Below, in pieces: positions 1 through 8,857 of a stretch of DNA of 64,000 nucleotides; position 1 is the first letter of the stretch, and every line of letters starts with the position of its first letter. The translations under genes were made by a program, and so were the position numbers. This DNA is from Nocardioides zhouii (lineage in GTDB: Bacteria > Actinomycetota > Actinomycetes > Propionibacteriales > Nocardioidaceae): NCBI RefSeq assembly GCF_004137345.1, contig NZ_SDWV01000021.1:23921-87920 (forward strand), written 5' to 3'. The notes below the pieces were generated by a model that saw only the letters and a program-made list of their open reading frames with translations, had not been told where the DNA came from and searched no databases.

Positions 1-2381
1 CTCTCGTCCGGGCCGTCGACCGTGGTGACGCTGCCCGGGCCGAGCCCGCCGCCGGTGCCGACACCGGATCCGACACCGGATCCGTCGCCCGAGCTGTCGC
101 TCGTGCCGGTCCCGGTCCCGGTGCCGGTCTCCGATAGGGTCACGCCCTTCTGCTCACCGATGGCGGTGGCGACGGCCCTGGCCTGCTTCCACAGCGGTGC
201 CGTGACACCGCTCTTCGAGATCGGCACGAAGCCGGGCGGGAGCTCGCCGTTGCCGTAGCCCTGGCGCTGGCCCTCGGTCGTCGCGATCTCGATGAACTGC
301 TGGACCTTGTCGGCGTCCTCCTGCGGCAGGTTCGCCGTACGAGCTGCCGTGTAGACGATCATCGTGCCGGGGTAGGCGTCGGCCCTGACCATGTCGGCCA
401 TGTCGAGGGTGAAGGGCTCGTCGCCGCTCTTGCTCGGCTCGGCCAGCCGGAGTGCCTTGACGATGCCGCTGTCGGTCGGCCCGACGAAGGCGCGACGGGT
501 GGCCAGCTTCGCCTCGTCGAGGCCGAGGCGCTGCGCGTCGCCCATGCTGACGACGCCCAGCATGAAGCGCGTGCCGACGCCCTGGCGGTCGACGCGGCCG
601 ATCTTCCACGGGTCGGTGGTGGTCGCCCGGTCGCACTTGGTCTGCACGTTGGGCCAGGCGTCGAGGATCGCCTCGGCGATCTTGCGCATCGAGTTGACCG
701 GCGCGGCGAGCTGGGTGAAGTAGGGCGTGGGGTTCTGCTGGTGGCACTCGTCGAGCGACGTCGGGACGAAGTCGTCGAGCAGCGGCCACTCCGCTGTCGG
801 GAGAGTGATCTTCTTGTAGCTGGGGTTGACCGACATGCCCCACGGGTCGGCCTTGCCGTCCACCCACGCCATCGCGTCCTCGTCCTGCGCGATGTACGCC
901 GTCAGCGCCTCGATCACGTCGCTCGACTCCGACAGCGAGAGCAGCGTGGCAGCGGCCTCGCGACTCGTCGTGTCGAGGCCGGGGTTGAGCCGCTGGAACT
1001 CGGGGTCGAGGTTGATCGAGACGGGGTTGGTGCTCATCCCGGGGTGCGCGCGACCCATCTCGCTGCCGAGGTAGGACTGCGTCATGAGCTTGGCGAGCAA
1101 CCGGGCGTTGAGCTTGAGGTCGGTGAACTCGCCGACGTTGCCGGGTCGGTCGATCACGTATCCGATCGAGAAGCCGGTCACCGCCGTCGGGGCGTAGGCC
1201 ATCGGGTCGGTGCCCTTGACGGTGTGCTCGCCGGAGACGAACGCCGCGGCGCCGCCGCCGTTCTCTGCGAGGGCGAAGCCAGCGGCGTCGGCCATCTTGT
1301 TGTGCTGGAACTTGAAGCGCTTCTTGTCCAGGCAGTAGCTCGGCGACCACTGGAGCGACGCCTGCGCCATCAGCTCGGAGCCGTAGAAGCCGGTGGGGGC
1401 GCGGGAGTCGAGCACCGTGCAGGCGTCGGGCGGCAGGCCGAAGCTGATCGGCACGGAGAAGCGGTTGCGCCAGTTGGACTGCGCCCACCACATCAGCGGC
1501 GAGGCGGTGAGGTCGACACCCTGGTTGGCGAAGTTGCTCGAGCCGGGCTCGAACTGGCCTCCACGGCTGCACGCCGGGTCCTCGTCGATGCAGCTGATGC
1601 CCTGGATCGGGATGACCACGATCGAGCAGGCGACCTTGTCGTTGCAGCCGAGCGACTCGTTCTCGATGTCGGAGCGCACCTCGAACTTCACGTGGCCGTT
1701 GCCCTCGAGGTCGGTGTAGGCGGCCATCTCGGCGGGCGGGAAGGCGGCGCCGACCGCGGCCTCGGGCGGCATGGTGGCCGCGGTGCACCCGGCGTAGACG
1801 GTGCCGTTGGCGGCGCGGAACGGCGTGATGTGGGTCGAGAACGTGGAGACGTCCTCGCACTCGGCCGGGATCGGGTCGAGGCCAAACTTCTGAGCGCGCT
1901 GCGCGTCGCTGGCGTGCTTGTCGTGGCGCCACACCGCCTCGGTGTCGTCCACCAGCTGCGTGCGTTGGACACGTGAGGAGGTCCAGCACGTCTCCGGCGA
2001 GAGCTGCTGGTCCACGGGCAGCGATGCGTCGTCGACGCCACGGCACTGGAGGATCACCACGGGGTACTCCTGCTGGAGACCCTGCTCGCCGAACGGGTTG
2101 GAGGCGCGGCCGCCGGTGGGGTGCGCGCCGGTCCACGCGATGTTCACGCGCTCGCGCCCGCGCAGCTCGGTGGTGCGGTCGACGGTGACGGTCATGTCGC
2201 GTGAGTCGATCTCGATCTCTTGGCCCTGGACCGTGATCGTGCGGTCGAGGTGCTTCGTCTGGCTGTACGCCGGTGCTGCGGCGTCGTCGGGAGCCGCGGT
2301 CGCGGCGCTTCCGAGGCCGGCCACGGCCGGGAGGCCGAGCGCGAGGGCGACGACCGCGACGGCCAGGGGTCGGCGCGTCAT
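1..2381 (-). CDS. Large secreted protein of the pst operon, 3' end outside window
   Basis: At least 793 residues are visible and the C-terminus runs off the left edge. The ATG overlaps the pstS stop codon (ATGA), so the gene is translationally coupled to phosphate uptake genes. Residues 1-28 form a signal peptide (MTRRPLAVAVVALALGLPAV followed by small residues to an Ala-rich cleavage site). The body is Cys-containing and extracellular in character. A middle stretch (VTGFSIGYVID, then LNARLLAKLMTQSYLG) resembles the lobes of type-2 periplasmic binding proteins. Near the window edge a Gly/Thr/Ser/Asp stalk of alternating GT and GS/GV units begins, as in surface proteins that end in a membrane anchor. 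I do not recognise a named family. A role in phosphate binding or display at the cell surface is inferred from the operon only. Confidence 0.75.
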   Translation of the reverse strand, partial: MTRRPLAVAVVALALGLPAVAGLGSAATAAPDDAAAPAYSQTKHLDRTITVQGQEIEIDSRDMTVTVDRTTELRGRERVNIAWTGAHPTGGRASNPFGEQGLQQEYPVVILQCRGVDDASLPVDQQLSPETCWTSSRVQRTQLVDDTEAVWRHDKHASDAQRAQKFGLDPIPAECEDVSTFSTHITPFRAANGTVYAGCTAATMPPEAAVGAAFPPAEMAAYTDLEGNGHVKFEVRSDIENESLGCNDKVACSIVVIPIQGISCIDEDPACSRGGQFEPGSSNFANQGVDLTASPLMWWAQSNWRNRFSVPISFGLPPDACTVLDSRAPTGFYGSELMAQASLQWSPSYCLDKKRFKFQHNKMADAAGFALAENGGGAAAFVSGEHTVKGTDPMAYAPTAVTGFSIGYVIDRPGNVGEFTDLKLNARLLAKLMTQSYLGSEMGRAHPGMSTNPVSINLDPEFQRLNPGLDTTSREAAATLLSLSESSDVIEALTAYIAQDEDAMAWVDGKADPWGMSVNPSYKKITLPTAEWPLLDDFVPTSLDECHQQNPTPYFTQLAAPVNSMRKIAEAILDAWPNVQTKCDRATTTDPWKIGRVDRQGVGTRFMLGVVSMGDAQRLGLDEAKLATRRAFVGPTDSGIVKALRLAEPSKSGDEPFTLDMADMVRADAYPGTMIVYTAARTANLPQEDADKVQQFIEIATTEGQRQGYGNGELPPGFVPISKSGVTAPLWKQARAVATAIGEQKGVTLSETGTGTGTGTSDSSGDGSGVGSGVGTGGGLGPGSVTTVDGPDE

Positions 2382-4072
2382 CGGCTCGCACCCCGTCGGC
2401 GTACGCCCCGAGCGATGAGGAGGCCGGGGACGAGGACCAGCGCCAACAGCTCGAGGGCGGCGAGGGCGCCGAAGGCCCGCCCGTCACCGGGTCGGCTGGC
2501 GGACAGCTCGGTCGGCGTGGCGTAGATCGGGTCGGCCGTTGTGCCCGTCGTGCCGGTGGCGCCGGTCGCGGAGGCGCCGTCGACCGCGACCACCTCACCG
2601 GTGACCGGGTCGACCTCGGTGGTGGTGGGATCGCCGCCTCCTCCTCCGGCGCCCGGCGCGGCTCCGCCGCCCTTGCCCTTGCCCTTGCCATCGACGGCGG
2701 TCGCGGCCTCACCGCCGTCACCGGTCGCGGTCTCGGCGGTGTTCTCGTCGGTAGACGGCTCGCCGGTGCCGGTCGAGGTGCCGCACGGCCCGTCTCCCTG
2801 CTTGTCGCACGCCGCGGGCTGCGGTGCGATCTGCGCGAGCTTGTTCTGCTTGAGGTTGCCGGCGACGAAGGTGGGGTTGTTGCACTTGGTGGCGTCGCGG
2901 TTCTCGATGTCGACGGCCGGGTCGGCCGTCTTGAGCTTGGCGAGCTGTGTGAAGCCCGCCTGCACCAGGTTCAACGGGAGCGGCGAGTAGCCGTAGGGGC
3001 CGGCCTTGGCCTGGCCCTCGCAGAGCGAGTAGTACATGAAGTCGCCGAGCGTCTGCCGCTTCGCGGTCGACATGCGCTGGTCCTGAGCGCCGGTCGGGAT
3101 GATCATGTAGCTGTAGGACGACAGCGGGTAGGCCCGCGGGTCGGTGGCGTTGTAGACGCCGTCGAGGATCTGGGTGAGGTACAGCGGCGAGGACTGGTCC
3201 TCGTTGATGCGGGCCTGCGTCAGCGCGACGGCGACGTTGTACTGCGTGGGCTCGACGTAGAAGCCGCCGTCGTTGAGCACCTTGACGACCGGGTAGTCCT
3301 TGTTGAGCGGGTAGGCGTACTCGACGTAGCCGATCGTGCCGTTGCCGGCGAAGCCGGAGATGGTGTTCATCACCTGGTCCGAGCCCGACTGGGCAAGCGT
3401 GCGGCCCTGGCGCGGGAAGTAGGACGTGTAGCCGCTCTTGCCGAAGAACGGGCGCCAGATCTCGGGGTACTCCGCGTCCATCCAGGTGGTCAGCTGTGCG
3501 GTCGTGCCCGAGCCGTCGGAGCGCACGACCGGGGTGATCGCGAGCTTGGGGAAGGCGCGACCGTTGTTGTCCGCCGTGATCGCCGGGTCCGACCAGTCGG
3601 TGATCTGGCCGGTGAAGATCTTGGTCAGCGTCTCGCCCGACAAGCGCAGGTTGCGGACCAGCTCGTTGCCGATCTTGAGCTGGTACGTGAAGGCCGTGCC
3701 GCCGGCGACGATCGGCAGGTAGGCGAACTCGCGGCCGTTGCTGTTGTCGGCGTTGCCGAACTCGTCGACGCCCGGGTAGGGGATCTCCGAGATGCCGAAG
3801 TCGGTGACGTTCTGCGCGAAGTTCTTGCGGCCCTGCGACGACCCGCCGCCGTTGTAGGTCACCTTCATGCCGAGCGCGTCGACGTCGGAGATCCACTGCT
3901 GCACGATCACCTCCGACCAGGTGGAGCCCGAGCCCTCGATCTGGGCGTACGCCGCCCGCGGCGAGGCGTTGCCGAGGCCGTCATCGGCCTGCGCCGCGGC
4001 ATCGAGTCCGAGCAGTGAGAGCAGGCAGGCTGCCGCGAGGGCGGCGACGAGGCGGGGCAGTCGGACATTCAT
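2378..4072 (-). CDS. pstS: Phosphate ABC transporter substrate-binding protein PstS with C-terminal membrane anchor
   Basis: 564 residues. Periplasmic-type phosphate-binding protein that delivers phosphate to PstCA. An N-terminal signal peptide (about residues 1-30) is followed by the PstS signature IEGSGSTWSE, then NGGGSSQGRKNF, and later VVRSDGSGTTAQLT, the phosphate-binding loops of the family. The protein is longer than usual PstS (about 350-400). After residue 430 come an acidic/Thr stretch, a GKGKGKGGG linker and a hydrophobic helix (ALAALELLALVLVPGLLIA) ending in RGVRRRGASR, so it appears anchored by its C-terminus. No convincing lipobox is visible. The start was chosen at the ATG overlapping the pstA stop (ATGA). 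Third gene of the operon. Confidence 0.92.
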   Translation of the reverse strand: MNVRLPRLVAALAAACLLSLLGLDAAAQADDGLGNASPRAAYAQIEGSGSTWSEVIVQQWISDVDALGMKVTYNGGGSSQGRKNFAQNVTDFGISEIPYPGVDEFGNADNSNGREFAYLPIVAGGTAFTYQLKIGNELVRNLRLSGETLTKIFTGQITDWSDPAITADNNGRAFPKLAITPVVRSDGSGTTAQLTTWMDAEYPEIWRPFFGKSGYTSYFPRQGRTLAQSGSDQVMNTISGFAGNGTIGYVEYAYPLNKDYPVVKVLNDGGFYVEPTQYNVAVALTQARINEDQSSPLYLTQILDGVYNATDPRAYPLSSYSYMIIPTGAQDQRMSTAKRQTLGDFMYYSLCEGQAKAGPYGYSPLPLNLVQAGFTQLAKLKTADPAVDIENRDATKCNNPTFVAGNLKQNKLAQIAPQPAACDKQGDGPCGTSTGTGEPSTDENTAETATGDGGEAATAVDGKGKGKGGGAAPGAGGGGGDPTTTEVDPVTGEVVAVDGASATGATGTTGTTADPIYATPTELSASRPGDGRAFGALAALELLALVLVPGLLIARGVRRRGASR

Positions 4073-5259
4073 GCGGACTCCTCGACGGCCGCGCTCTTCG
4101 CGCGGGGCGTACGACGGGGGCGGGGCGCGGTGGCGCGGGGCGGACGGGCGACGAGGCGGGCGATCACGAAGAGCGCCAGCACCAGGACCAGGAGGACGGT
4201 GGCGGCGGCGAAGGCGCGCTCGATGTCCATCGGCTCCGGGCTGCGGGCGCCCTTGAAGATGAAGAGCGGCAGCGAGTTCATGACGCCGTCGGTGGGGTTG
4301 GTGACCCAGAACGTGGCGACGCCCGAGGTCAGCAGCACCGGCGAGGTCTCGCCGACGCCGCGGGCCACGCCGAGGATCAGTGCGGTCGCGAGGCCCGGCC
4401 GCGCGGTCGGCAGCACGACGTGCCACACCGTGCGCCACCGGCTGGCGCCGAGCGCGAGGCTGGCCTCGCGCAGCCCGCCGGGGACGACGCGCAGGACGAC
4501 GTCGGCGGCGCGGGCGATGATCGGCAGCATCATCACCGACAGGGCCATCGCAGCCGCGAAGCCGGATCGCGGGAAGCCGATCGCCACGATCAGCACCGTG
4601 TAGATGAACAGGCCCGCCACGATCGAGGGCAGCGCGGTCATCGCCTCGACGATCGTCCGGACGACGACCGCGAACCGGCCGCCGACCTCGGTCATGAAGA
4701 CCGCGGTGCCGATGCCCAGGGGGAGGGTCACGGCGATCGCTATGCCCAGCTGGATGGCCGAACCCAGGATGGCGTGGCCGATGCCGCCGCGGTCGAAGGG
4801 ATCGCGTGGACCGACGCCGGCCATGTCGTCGACGAAGAAGTTGAGGTGCAGCAGCGGCTCCCAGCCGCGGTAGACGACGAAGACCACCGTGCTGACCAGG
4901 GCCGAGCCGACGACGAGCGCGCCCGAGGTGACGATGCCGCCGACGACGCGGTCGACGACGTCGACCCGGCGCCCGGACATCGAGGTCGTCACCGCGGTCA
5001 TGACCAGGCCGAGCGCGAACCACACCACGAGCAGCCACGCCGGCCCACCGAGCGGCAGCAGTCGCTGGGTGACCAGCCACGCCAGGGCGAAGGCGCTCGC
5101 CCATGCGCCGACGACGGTGAAGCGCTCCTCGGCCGTCGGCCTGCCCAGGCCCGGACGGGGTGCCGGTGGCGGGGTGTCGGGGTCGATGAGCGGGACGTAC
5201 GTCGTACCCGCAGACGCGGTCACGGGGCGCTCGTCCGTCGCGCTCACGGGGGTGTTCAT
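4069..5259 (-). CDS. pstA: Phosphate ABC transporter permease PstA
   Basis: 396 residues. Inner-membrane permease that forms the phosphate channel with PstC. A cytoplasmic N-terminus of about 55 residues precedes several transmembrane helices. The binding-protein-dependent transport region is clear: GIGTAVFMTEVG, then ALPSIVAGLFIYTV, and the EAA loop LREASLALGASRWRTVWHVV. The start overlaps the pstC stop and its own stop overlaps the pstS start, so the three are translationally coupled. No pstB ATPase gene is in the visible part of the operon; it may lie beyond the left edge or elsewhere. Confidence 0.93.
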   Translation of the reverse strand: MNTPVSATDERPVTASAGTTYVPLIDPDTPPPAPRPGLGRPTAEERFTVVGAWASAFALAWLVTQRLLPLGGPAWLLVVWFALGLVMTAVTTSMSGRRVDVVDRVVGGIVTSGALVVGSALVSTVVFVVYRGWEPLLHLNFFVDDMAGVGPRDPFDRGGIGHAILGSAIQLGIAIAVTLPLGIGTAVFMTEVGGRFAVVVRTIVEAMTALPSIVAGLFIYTVLIVAIGFPRSGFAAAMALSVMMLPIIARAADVVLRVVPGGLREASLALGASRWRTVWHVVLPTARPGLATALILGVARGVGETSPVLLTSGVATFWVTNPTDGVMNSLPLFIFKGARSPEPMDIERAFAAATVLLVLVLALFVIARLVARPPRATAPRPRRTPRAKSAAVEESA

Positions 5260-6272
5260 GCGTCGGTCCCGGCACCGGAGCGGCTCCGCGACACGATCAC
5301 CGCGGCAAGCGTGTTGACGACCAGGGTGATCAGGAAGAGCACGAAGCCCGCCGTCAGCAGCGCCGAGAGCTGGGCTGCGCTGGCGTCGCCGAAGCGACCG
5401 GCGATGAGGGCGCTGACCGAGCTGGTGCCGACCTCGAGGATGCGCGGCTTGATGACGAAGTCGGGCGAGATGATGAGCAGGACCGCGATCGTCTCGCCCA
5501 GTGCCCGACCGAGGCCGAGCATCGTGCCGCCGATGATGCCGCCGCGGCCGAAGGGCAGGACGACGGAGCGGACCATGCCCCAGCGGGTCGCACCGAGCGC
5601 GAGCGCGGCCTCCTTCTCACCGGGAGGCGTCTGCGAGAAGACCTGGCGCATCACCGCGCACGACATCGGCAGCACCATCATGGCCACGGCGATCCCGGCG
5701 CAGAACGCGCTGCCGATGTAGCGCGACTGGTCCCACACGGCGGCATCAGGATCGGCGTCGACCGAGAAGATCGGGATCCAGCCCAGGTGCTGGTGCAGCC
5801 AGAGGCTGAAGGCCGCCGCGTGGGGCATCACGAGGAAGTAGCCCCACATCCCGTAGATGATCGACGGGACCGCTGCCATCAGGTCGACCATCGAGACGAG
5901 CGTCGGCTTCAAGCCTGCCGGGGCGTACTCGCTGATGTAGAGCGCGGTGAGCAGCGCAAGCGGGAAGGCGAACGCCATCGCCACCCCGGCGATCGAGACC
6001 GTGCCGACCAGCACCGCGCCGATGCCGAGAACGTCTGCCTCGGGCTGCCAGGCGCTCTCGGTGAAGAAGCTCCAGCCGTAGCGCTGCAGCGTCGGCACCG
6101 ACTGCCAGGCGAGGAACGCCCCGATGCCGCCGGTGACGACGAGCACCGTCGCCCCGATAGCTCGGGCGCCGACCTCGAAGACGCGGTCGGCGCCGGTCGC
6201 CTTGCGGGACAACCGCCGTGGGGACGGTTGGTCCGCAGGCAGGACGGAGTCCTGGACGGGGAGTGTGGTCAC
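5256..6272 (-). CDS. pstC: Phosphate ABC transporter permease PstC
   Basis: 338 residues from the GTG at 6272; an ATG at 6365 would add 31 basic, poorly conserved-looking residues. Partner permease of PstA. The first membrane helix starts near residue 40 (GARAIGATVLVVTGGIGAFL). Family signatures are VLGIGAVLVGTVSIAGVAMA, AVPSIIYGMWGYF and the EAA loop EKEAALALGATRWGMVRSVVLP. First gene of the minus-strand pst operon; a possible PHO-box unit lies about 125 bp upstream. The start is uncertain because neither candidate has a strong Shine-Dalgarno sequence. Confidence 0.9.
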   Translation of the reverse strand: MTTLPVQDSVLPADQPSPRRLSRKATGADRVFEVGARAIGATVLVVTGGIGAFLAWQSVPTLQRYGWSFFTESAWQPEADVLGIGAVLVGTVSIAGVAMAFAFPLALLTALYISEYAPAGLKPTLVSMVDLMAAVPSIIYGMWGYFLVMPHAAAFSLWLHQHLGWIPIFSVDADPDAAVWDQSRYIGSAFCAGIAVAMMVLPMSCAVMRQVFSQTPPGEKEAALALGATRWGMVRSVVLPFGRGGIIGGTMLGLGRALGETIAVLLIISPDFVIKPRILEVGTSSVSALIAGRFGDASAAQLSALLTAGFVLFLITLVVNTLAAVIVSRSRSGAGTDA

Positions 6273-6374
6273 GACTGACTTTCGAACGGACCCGAGAGTG
6301 TGCTGACGGTGGGCGCGCTCAGTCCGTGGTCGTATCGGTGGTCGGCCCGAGCGCGTCGCCAGCATGCGGTCCCC

Positions 6375-6404
6375 GTCGGAACGCCGCCGTCATCGCAGGT
6401 GAAC
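6375..6404 (-). promoter_or_regulatory. Possible PHO-box units upstream of pstC
   Basis: On the minus strand, GTTCACCTGCG (6404-6394) is followed two 11-bp steps later by GTTCCGACGGG (6382-6372). GTTCACC is the direct-repeat unit bound by PhoP in actinobacteria. Only one unit matches well and the middle unit is poor, so this is a weak prediction consistent with a phosphate operon. Confidence 0.3.
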
Positions 6405-6421
6405 GGCGGGCCAACGCTCGG

Positions 6422-6448
6422 GCCCCGGCAGTGAAACGACTCCGGGGC
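6422..6448 (-). terminator. Hairpin just downstream of the MFS gene
   Basis: A 7-bp perfect stem (GCCCCGG / CCGGGGC) with a 13-nt loop begins 10 bp after the MFS stop codon, in the space before the pst operon. It has no U tract, which is common in high-GC actinobacteria. Confidence 0.45.
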
Positions 6449-6457
6449 TGCAGTCCT

Positions 6458-7993
6458 TCAGGCGGCGTGCTGGGCCGCGCGGTCGTCCGCTGCGAGTTCG
6501 CCCTCGGTCAGCGGGTCGTACCGCGTGGCGGGCAGCACCAGCCAGGCGACCGCCGAACCGGCGAGGCACAGCAGCCCGATCACCAGGCAGCCCCGCGACA
6601 GCCCGTCCAGGAAGGCGACCTCCATCGCCTCCGTCACCCCCGGGACGCGTGCAGCGAGGGCGTCGGTGAATCCCACCGAGTCACGCATCTGGTCGAGCGT
6701 CGCGGCGTCCACACGGCCCTCGAGCAGCGACGCCAGGCGGGCGCCGTACAGGGAGGAGAAGAGCGACCCGACGATCGCCACGCCGAGGGTGCCGCCGAGC
6801 TCGCGGGTGGCGTCGTTCACCGCGGAGCCGACGCCGGCGCGCGCCGGCGGCAGCACCTGCATGATCGACTCCGTCGCGGGAGTCGTCACCAGCCCGAGCC
6901 CGAGTCCCATCAGCACCATCTGCGGGATGATCGTGGTGGCGTAGTCGACGTCCACGTCGAGGGTCGAGATCCAGAGGAACGACGTCCCCAGCAGCGCGAG
7001 CCCGGTGCCGACGACGCTCTTGGTGCCGAACCGAGGTGCGAGCTGGCCGCCCGCGATCGAGGCGACCGCGATCGAGATCGCCACGGGCAGGATGCGGACG
7101 CCTGTGTCGAGTGCGGAGTAGTCGCGCAGGAACTGGAAGAACTGCGTGATCAGGAAGATGAAGCCGAACAGCGCGAAGAAGGCGATGGTCACCGATGCGC
7201 ACGCAGCGCTGAAGCGGCGGTCGAGGAAGAGCGTGACGTCGAGCATCGGGTGCTCGGTGCGTCGCTCGAGCAGGACGAACACGAGCGCGAGGCCCGCGGC
7301 CAGGGCGAAGCCGGTGAGCGTGGCGGAGGAGGTCCAGCCGCGCTCGGGGGCATCGATGATGGTCCAGGTGAGCGTGCCCAGCGCGGCGACCGAGACGACC
7401 AGTCCGGGCAGGTCGAGCGCGGGGACGGCGGGGTCGCGCGACTCGGGCACGAAGGCCAGCGTCATGCCGATCGCGACCACTCCGACCGGCACCAGGGCCC
7501 AGAAGACGCTGTGCCACGAGAAGTGCTCGAGCAGGAAGCCGCCCGTGATCGGGCCCAGTGCGACGCCCATGCCCACCGCGGCACCCCAGATGCCGAGGGC
7601 GGTGGCGCGCTCACGGCGGTCGGTGAACGCGTTGGCGATGATCGACAAGGTGGTGGGGAAGATGAGAGCCGCGCTCATGCCCATCACGACGCGCAGGGCG
7701 ATCAGCGCCTCGACGCTGTCGACGAGCGCCGCGACCCCGCTGCTGGTCGCGAAGGCCGCGAGCCCCAGGACGAGTGAGGGACGGCGGCCGAACCGGTCGC
7801 TGAGGCTGCCCATGGCCAGGACCAGGGCAGCGAAGGCGAGGTTGTAGCCGTCGACGACCCAGAGCAGGTCGCGGGTGTCGGCGTCGAGCTCGCGGGCGAG
7901 GCTGGGCAGGGCGACGTTGACGATCGTGGTGTCGAGATTGATCGTCAGCGCGGCCAGGCAGACGGTCACGAGGAGGAGGGGCTTGCGATTCAT
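6458..7993 (-). CDS. MFS multidrug exporter, DHA2 family
   Basis: 511 residues. Proton-driven efflux permease of the 14-helix DHA2 (EmrB/QacA) group. Helix 1 contains LTINLDTTIVNVALPSLARE (the motif D1 region), then WVVDGYNLAFAALVLAMGSLSDRFGRRP (motif A), and GPITGGFLL (motif C, the antiporter motif). The start ATG has GGAG about 7 nt upstream. It is divergent from a TetR gene and the intergenic region holds two operator-like palindromes, so it is very probably repressed by that regulator and induced by a substrate of the pump. The substrate cannot be told from sequence. Confidence 0.93.
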   Translation of the reverse strand: MNRKPLLLVTVCLAALTINLDTTIVNVALPSLARELDADTRDLLWVVDGYNLAFAALVLAMGSLSDRFGRRPSLVLGLAAFATSSGVAALVDSVEALIALRVVMGMSAALIFPTTLSIIANAFTDRRERATALGIWGAAVGMGVALGPITGGFLLEHFSWHSVFWALVPVGVVAIGMTLAFVPESRDPAVPALDLPGLVVSVAALGTLTWTIIDAPERGWTSSATLTGFALAAGLALVFVLLERRTEHPMLDVTLFLDRRFSAACASVTIAFFALFGFIFLITQFFQFLRDYSALDTGVRILPVAISIAVASIAGGQLAPRFGTKSVVGTGLALLGTSFLWISTLDVDVDYATTIIPQMVLMGLGLGLVTTPATESIMQVLPPARAGVGSAVNDATRELGGTLGVAIVGSLFSSLYGARLASLLEGRVDAATLDQMRDSVGFTDALAARVPGVTEAMEVAFLDGLSRGCLVIGLLCLAGSAVAWLVLPATRYDPLTEGELAADDRAAQHAA

Positions 7994-8018
7994 GTCGGCT
8001 CCGGAGGAGTGAGGGGCA

Positions 8019-8070
8019 ATGTTGATGGCGGTAACATCAGGGTGCCCGTTGAAGTTACCGCTGTCAACAT
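8019..8070. promoter_or_regulatory. Twin TetR operators between MFS and TetR genes
   Basis: Two 17-bp arms (8019-8035 and 8054-8070) are inverted copies of each other, 15 of 17 matching. Each arm is itself an imperfect palindrome of the form GTTgatggcgGTAAC and GTTACcgctgTCAAC. The region covers both divergent promoters, as expected for a TetR-family repressor controlling itself and the exporter. Confidence 0.75.
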
Positions 8071-8086
8071 CGCCTAGGCTGCAGGC

Positions 8087-8740
8087 GTGACGTCCTCGCC
8101 CTACCACCACGGCAACCTGCGGGAGGCGCTCGTCGACGCGGCGGTCGACGTCGTACGCGACGGAGGTCCCGAGGCGCTCGCGCTCCGCGAGCTCGCGCGC
8201 CGCCTGGGTGTCTCCCACAATGCCGCCTACCGGCACTTCGCCGACCGCGAAGCCCTCGTCGACGTGGTGGCGGAGCGTGCGCTTGCGGGGATGGTCGACC
8301 TGGTCCACCGCCGGCTCGCGGGCGTGACGGAGGCCGACCCGGTGAGCCGGGCGCGCCGACGCCTGATGGAGATCGGCGAGGGGTACGTCGAGTTCGCGCT
8401 GACCCAGAGCGGGCTGTTCCGACTGCTCTTCACCGCCTACCCCGAACCGCCGGCCAGCAAGGGTGCCGACGGCACGCTGGCACCCGGCGACGACCCCTAC
8501 GGCATGCTCAACGCCGCTCTCGACGACCTGGTGGCGGTCGGCTTCCTCGCGCCCGAGGACCGCGTGGGGGCGGACGTGACCTGCTGGGCGGCGGTCCACG
8601 GCTTCGCGGTGCTCAACATCGAGGGCCCGCTCCGGGGGCTGTCACCGGCCGAGCGCCAGGCGACCCTGGCGGGCCTGCTGATGGCCATCGACCGCGGACT
8701 CGGGGCCGGCGGCGACTGGCCGGCACTGGCACGGTCATGA
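8087..8740 (+). CDS. TetR/AcrR family transcriptional repressor
   Basis: 217 residues from a GTG. The N-terminal helix-turn-helix is typical: HGNLREALVDAAVDVV, then LALRELARRLGVSHNAAYRHFADREALVDVV (about residues 8-60). The C-terminal part (CWAAVHGFAVLNIEGPL) matches the WHG-type ligand-binding domain. It sits divergent to the MFS exporter with twin operators between, so it probably senses a pump substrate. Confidence 0.92.
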   Translation: MTSSPYHHGNLREALVDAAVDVVRDGGPEALALRELARRLGVSHNAAYRHFADREALVDVVAERALAGMVDLVHRRLAGVTEADPVSRARRRLMEIGEGYVEFALTQSGLFRLLFTAYPEPPASKGADGTLAPGDDPYGMLNAALDDLVAVGFLAPEDRVGADVTCWAAVHGFAVLNIEGPLRGLSPAERQATLAGLLMAIDRGLGAGGDWPALARS

Positions 8741-8857
8741 GCTCGGCGGTCCAGACCAGCGGGCCAGTCCGGTCGGCGAGTTGTCCTCGTCCGTCGACGC
8801 CGTTCGTCTTGTCAGCGAGAGTCGGCACAGGGCCGACCGCAACCCGAGGAGCCGATC

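Noticed and set aside
741..1976. 411-codon plus-strand open frame antisense to the first gene
   Set aside because: Val/Arg/Gly-rich antisense shadow typical of high-GC DNA, with no ribosome binding site.
154..2721. 855-codon minus-strand open frame
   Set aside because: Arg/Pro/His-rich shadow of the secreted protein and pstS; the adjacent frame has a signal peptide and folded-protein composition.
2273..5721. Two long plus-strand frames (581 and 568 codons)
   Set aside because: Antisense to pstS and pstA, with low-complexity composition and no known domain.
6218..7777. 519-codon plus-strand frame
   Set aside because: Antisense shadow of the MFS exporter, rich in Arg, Gln and His.
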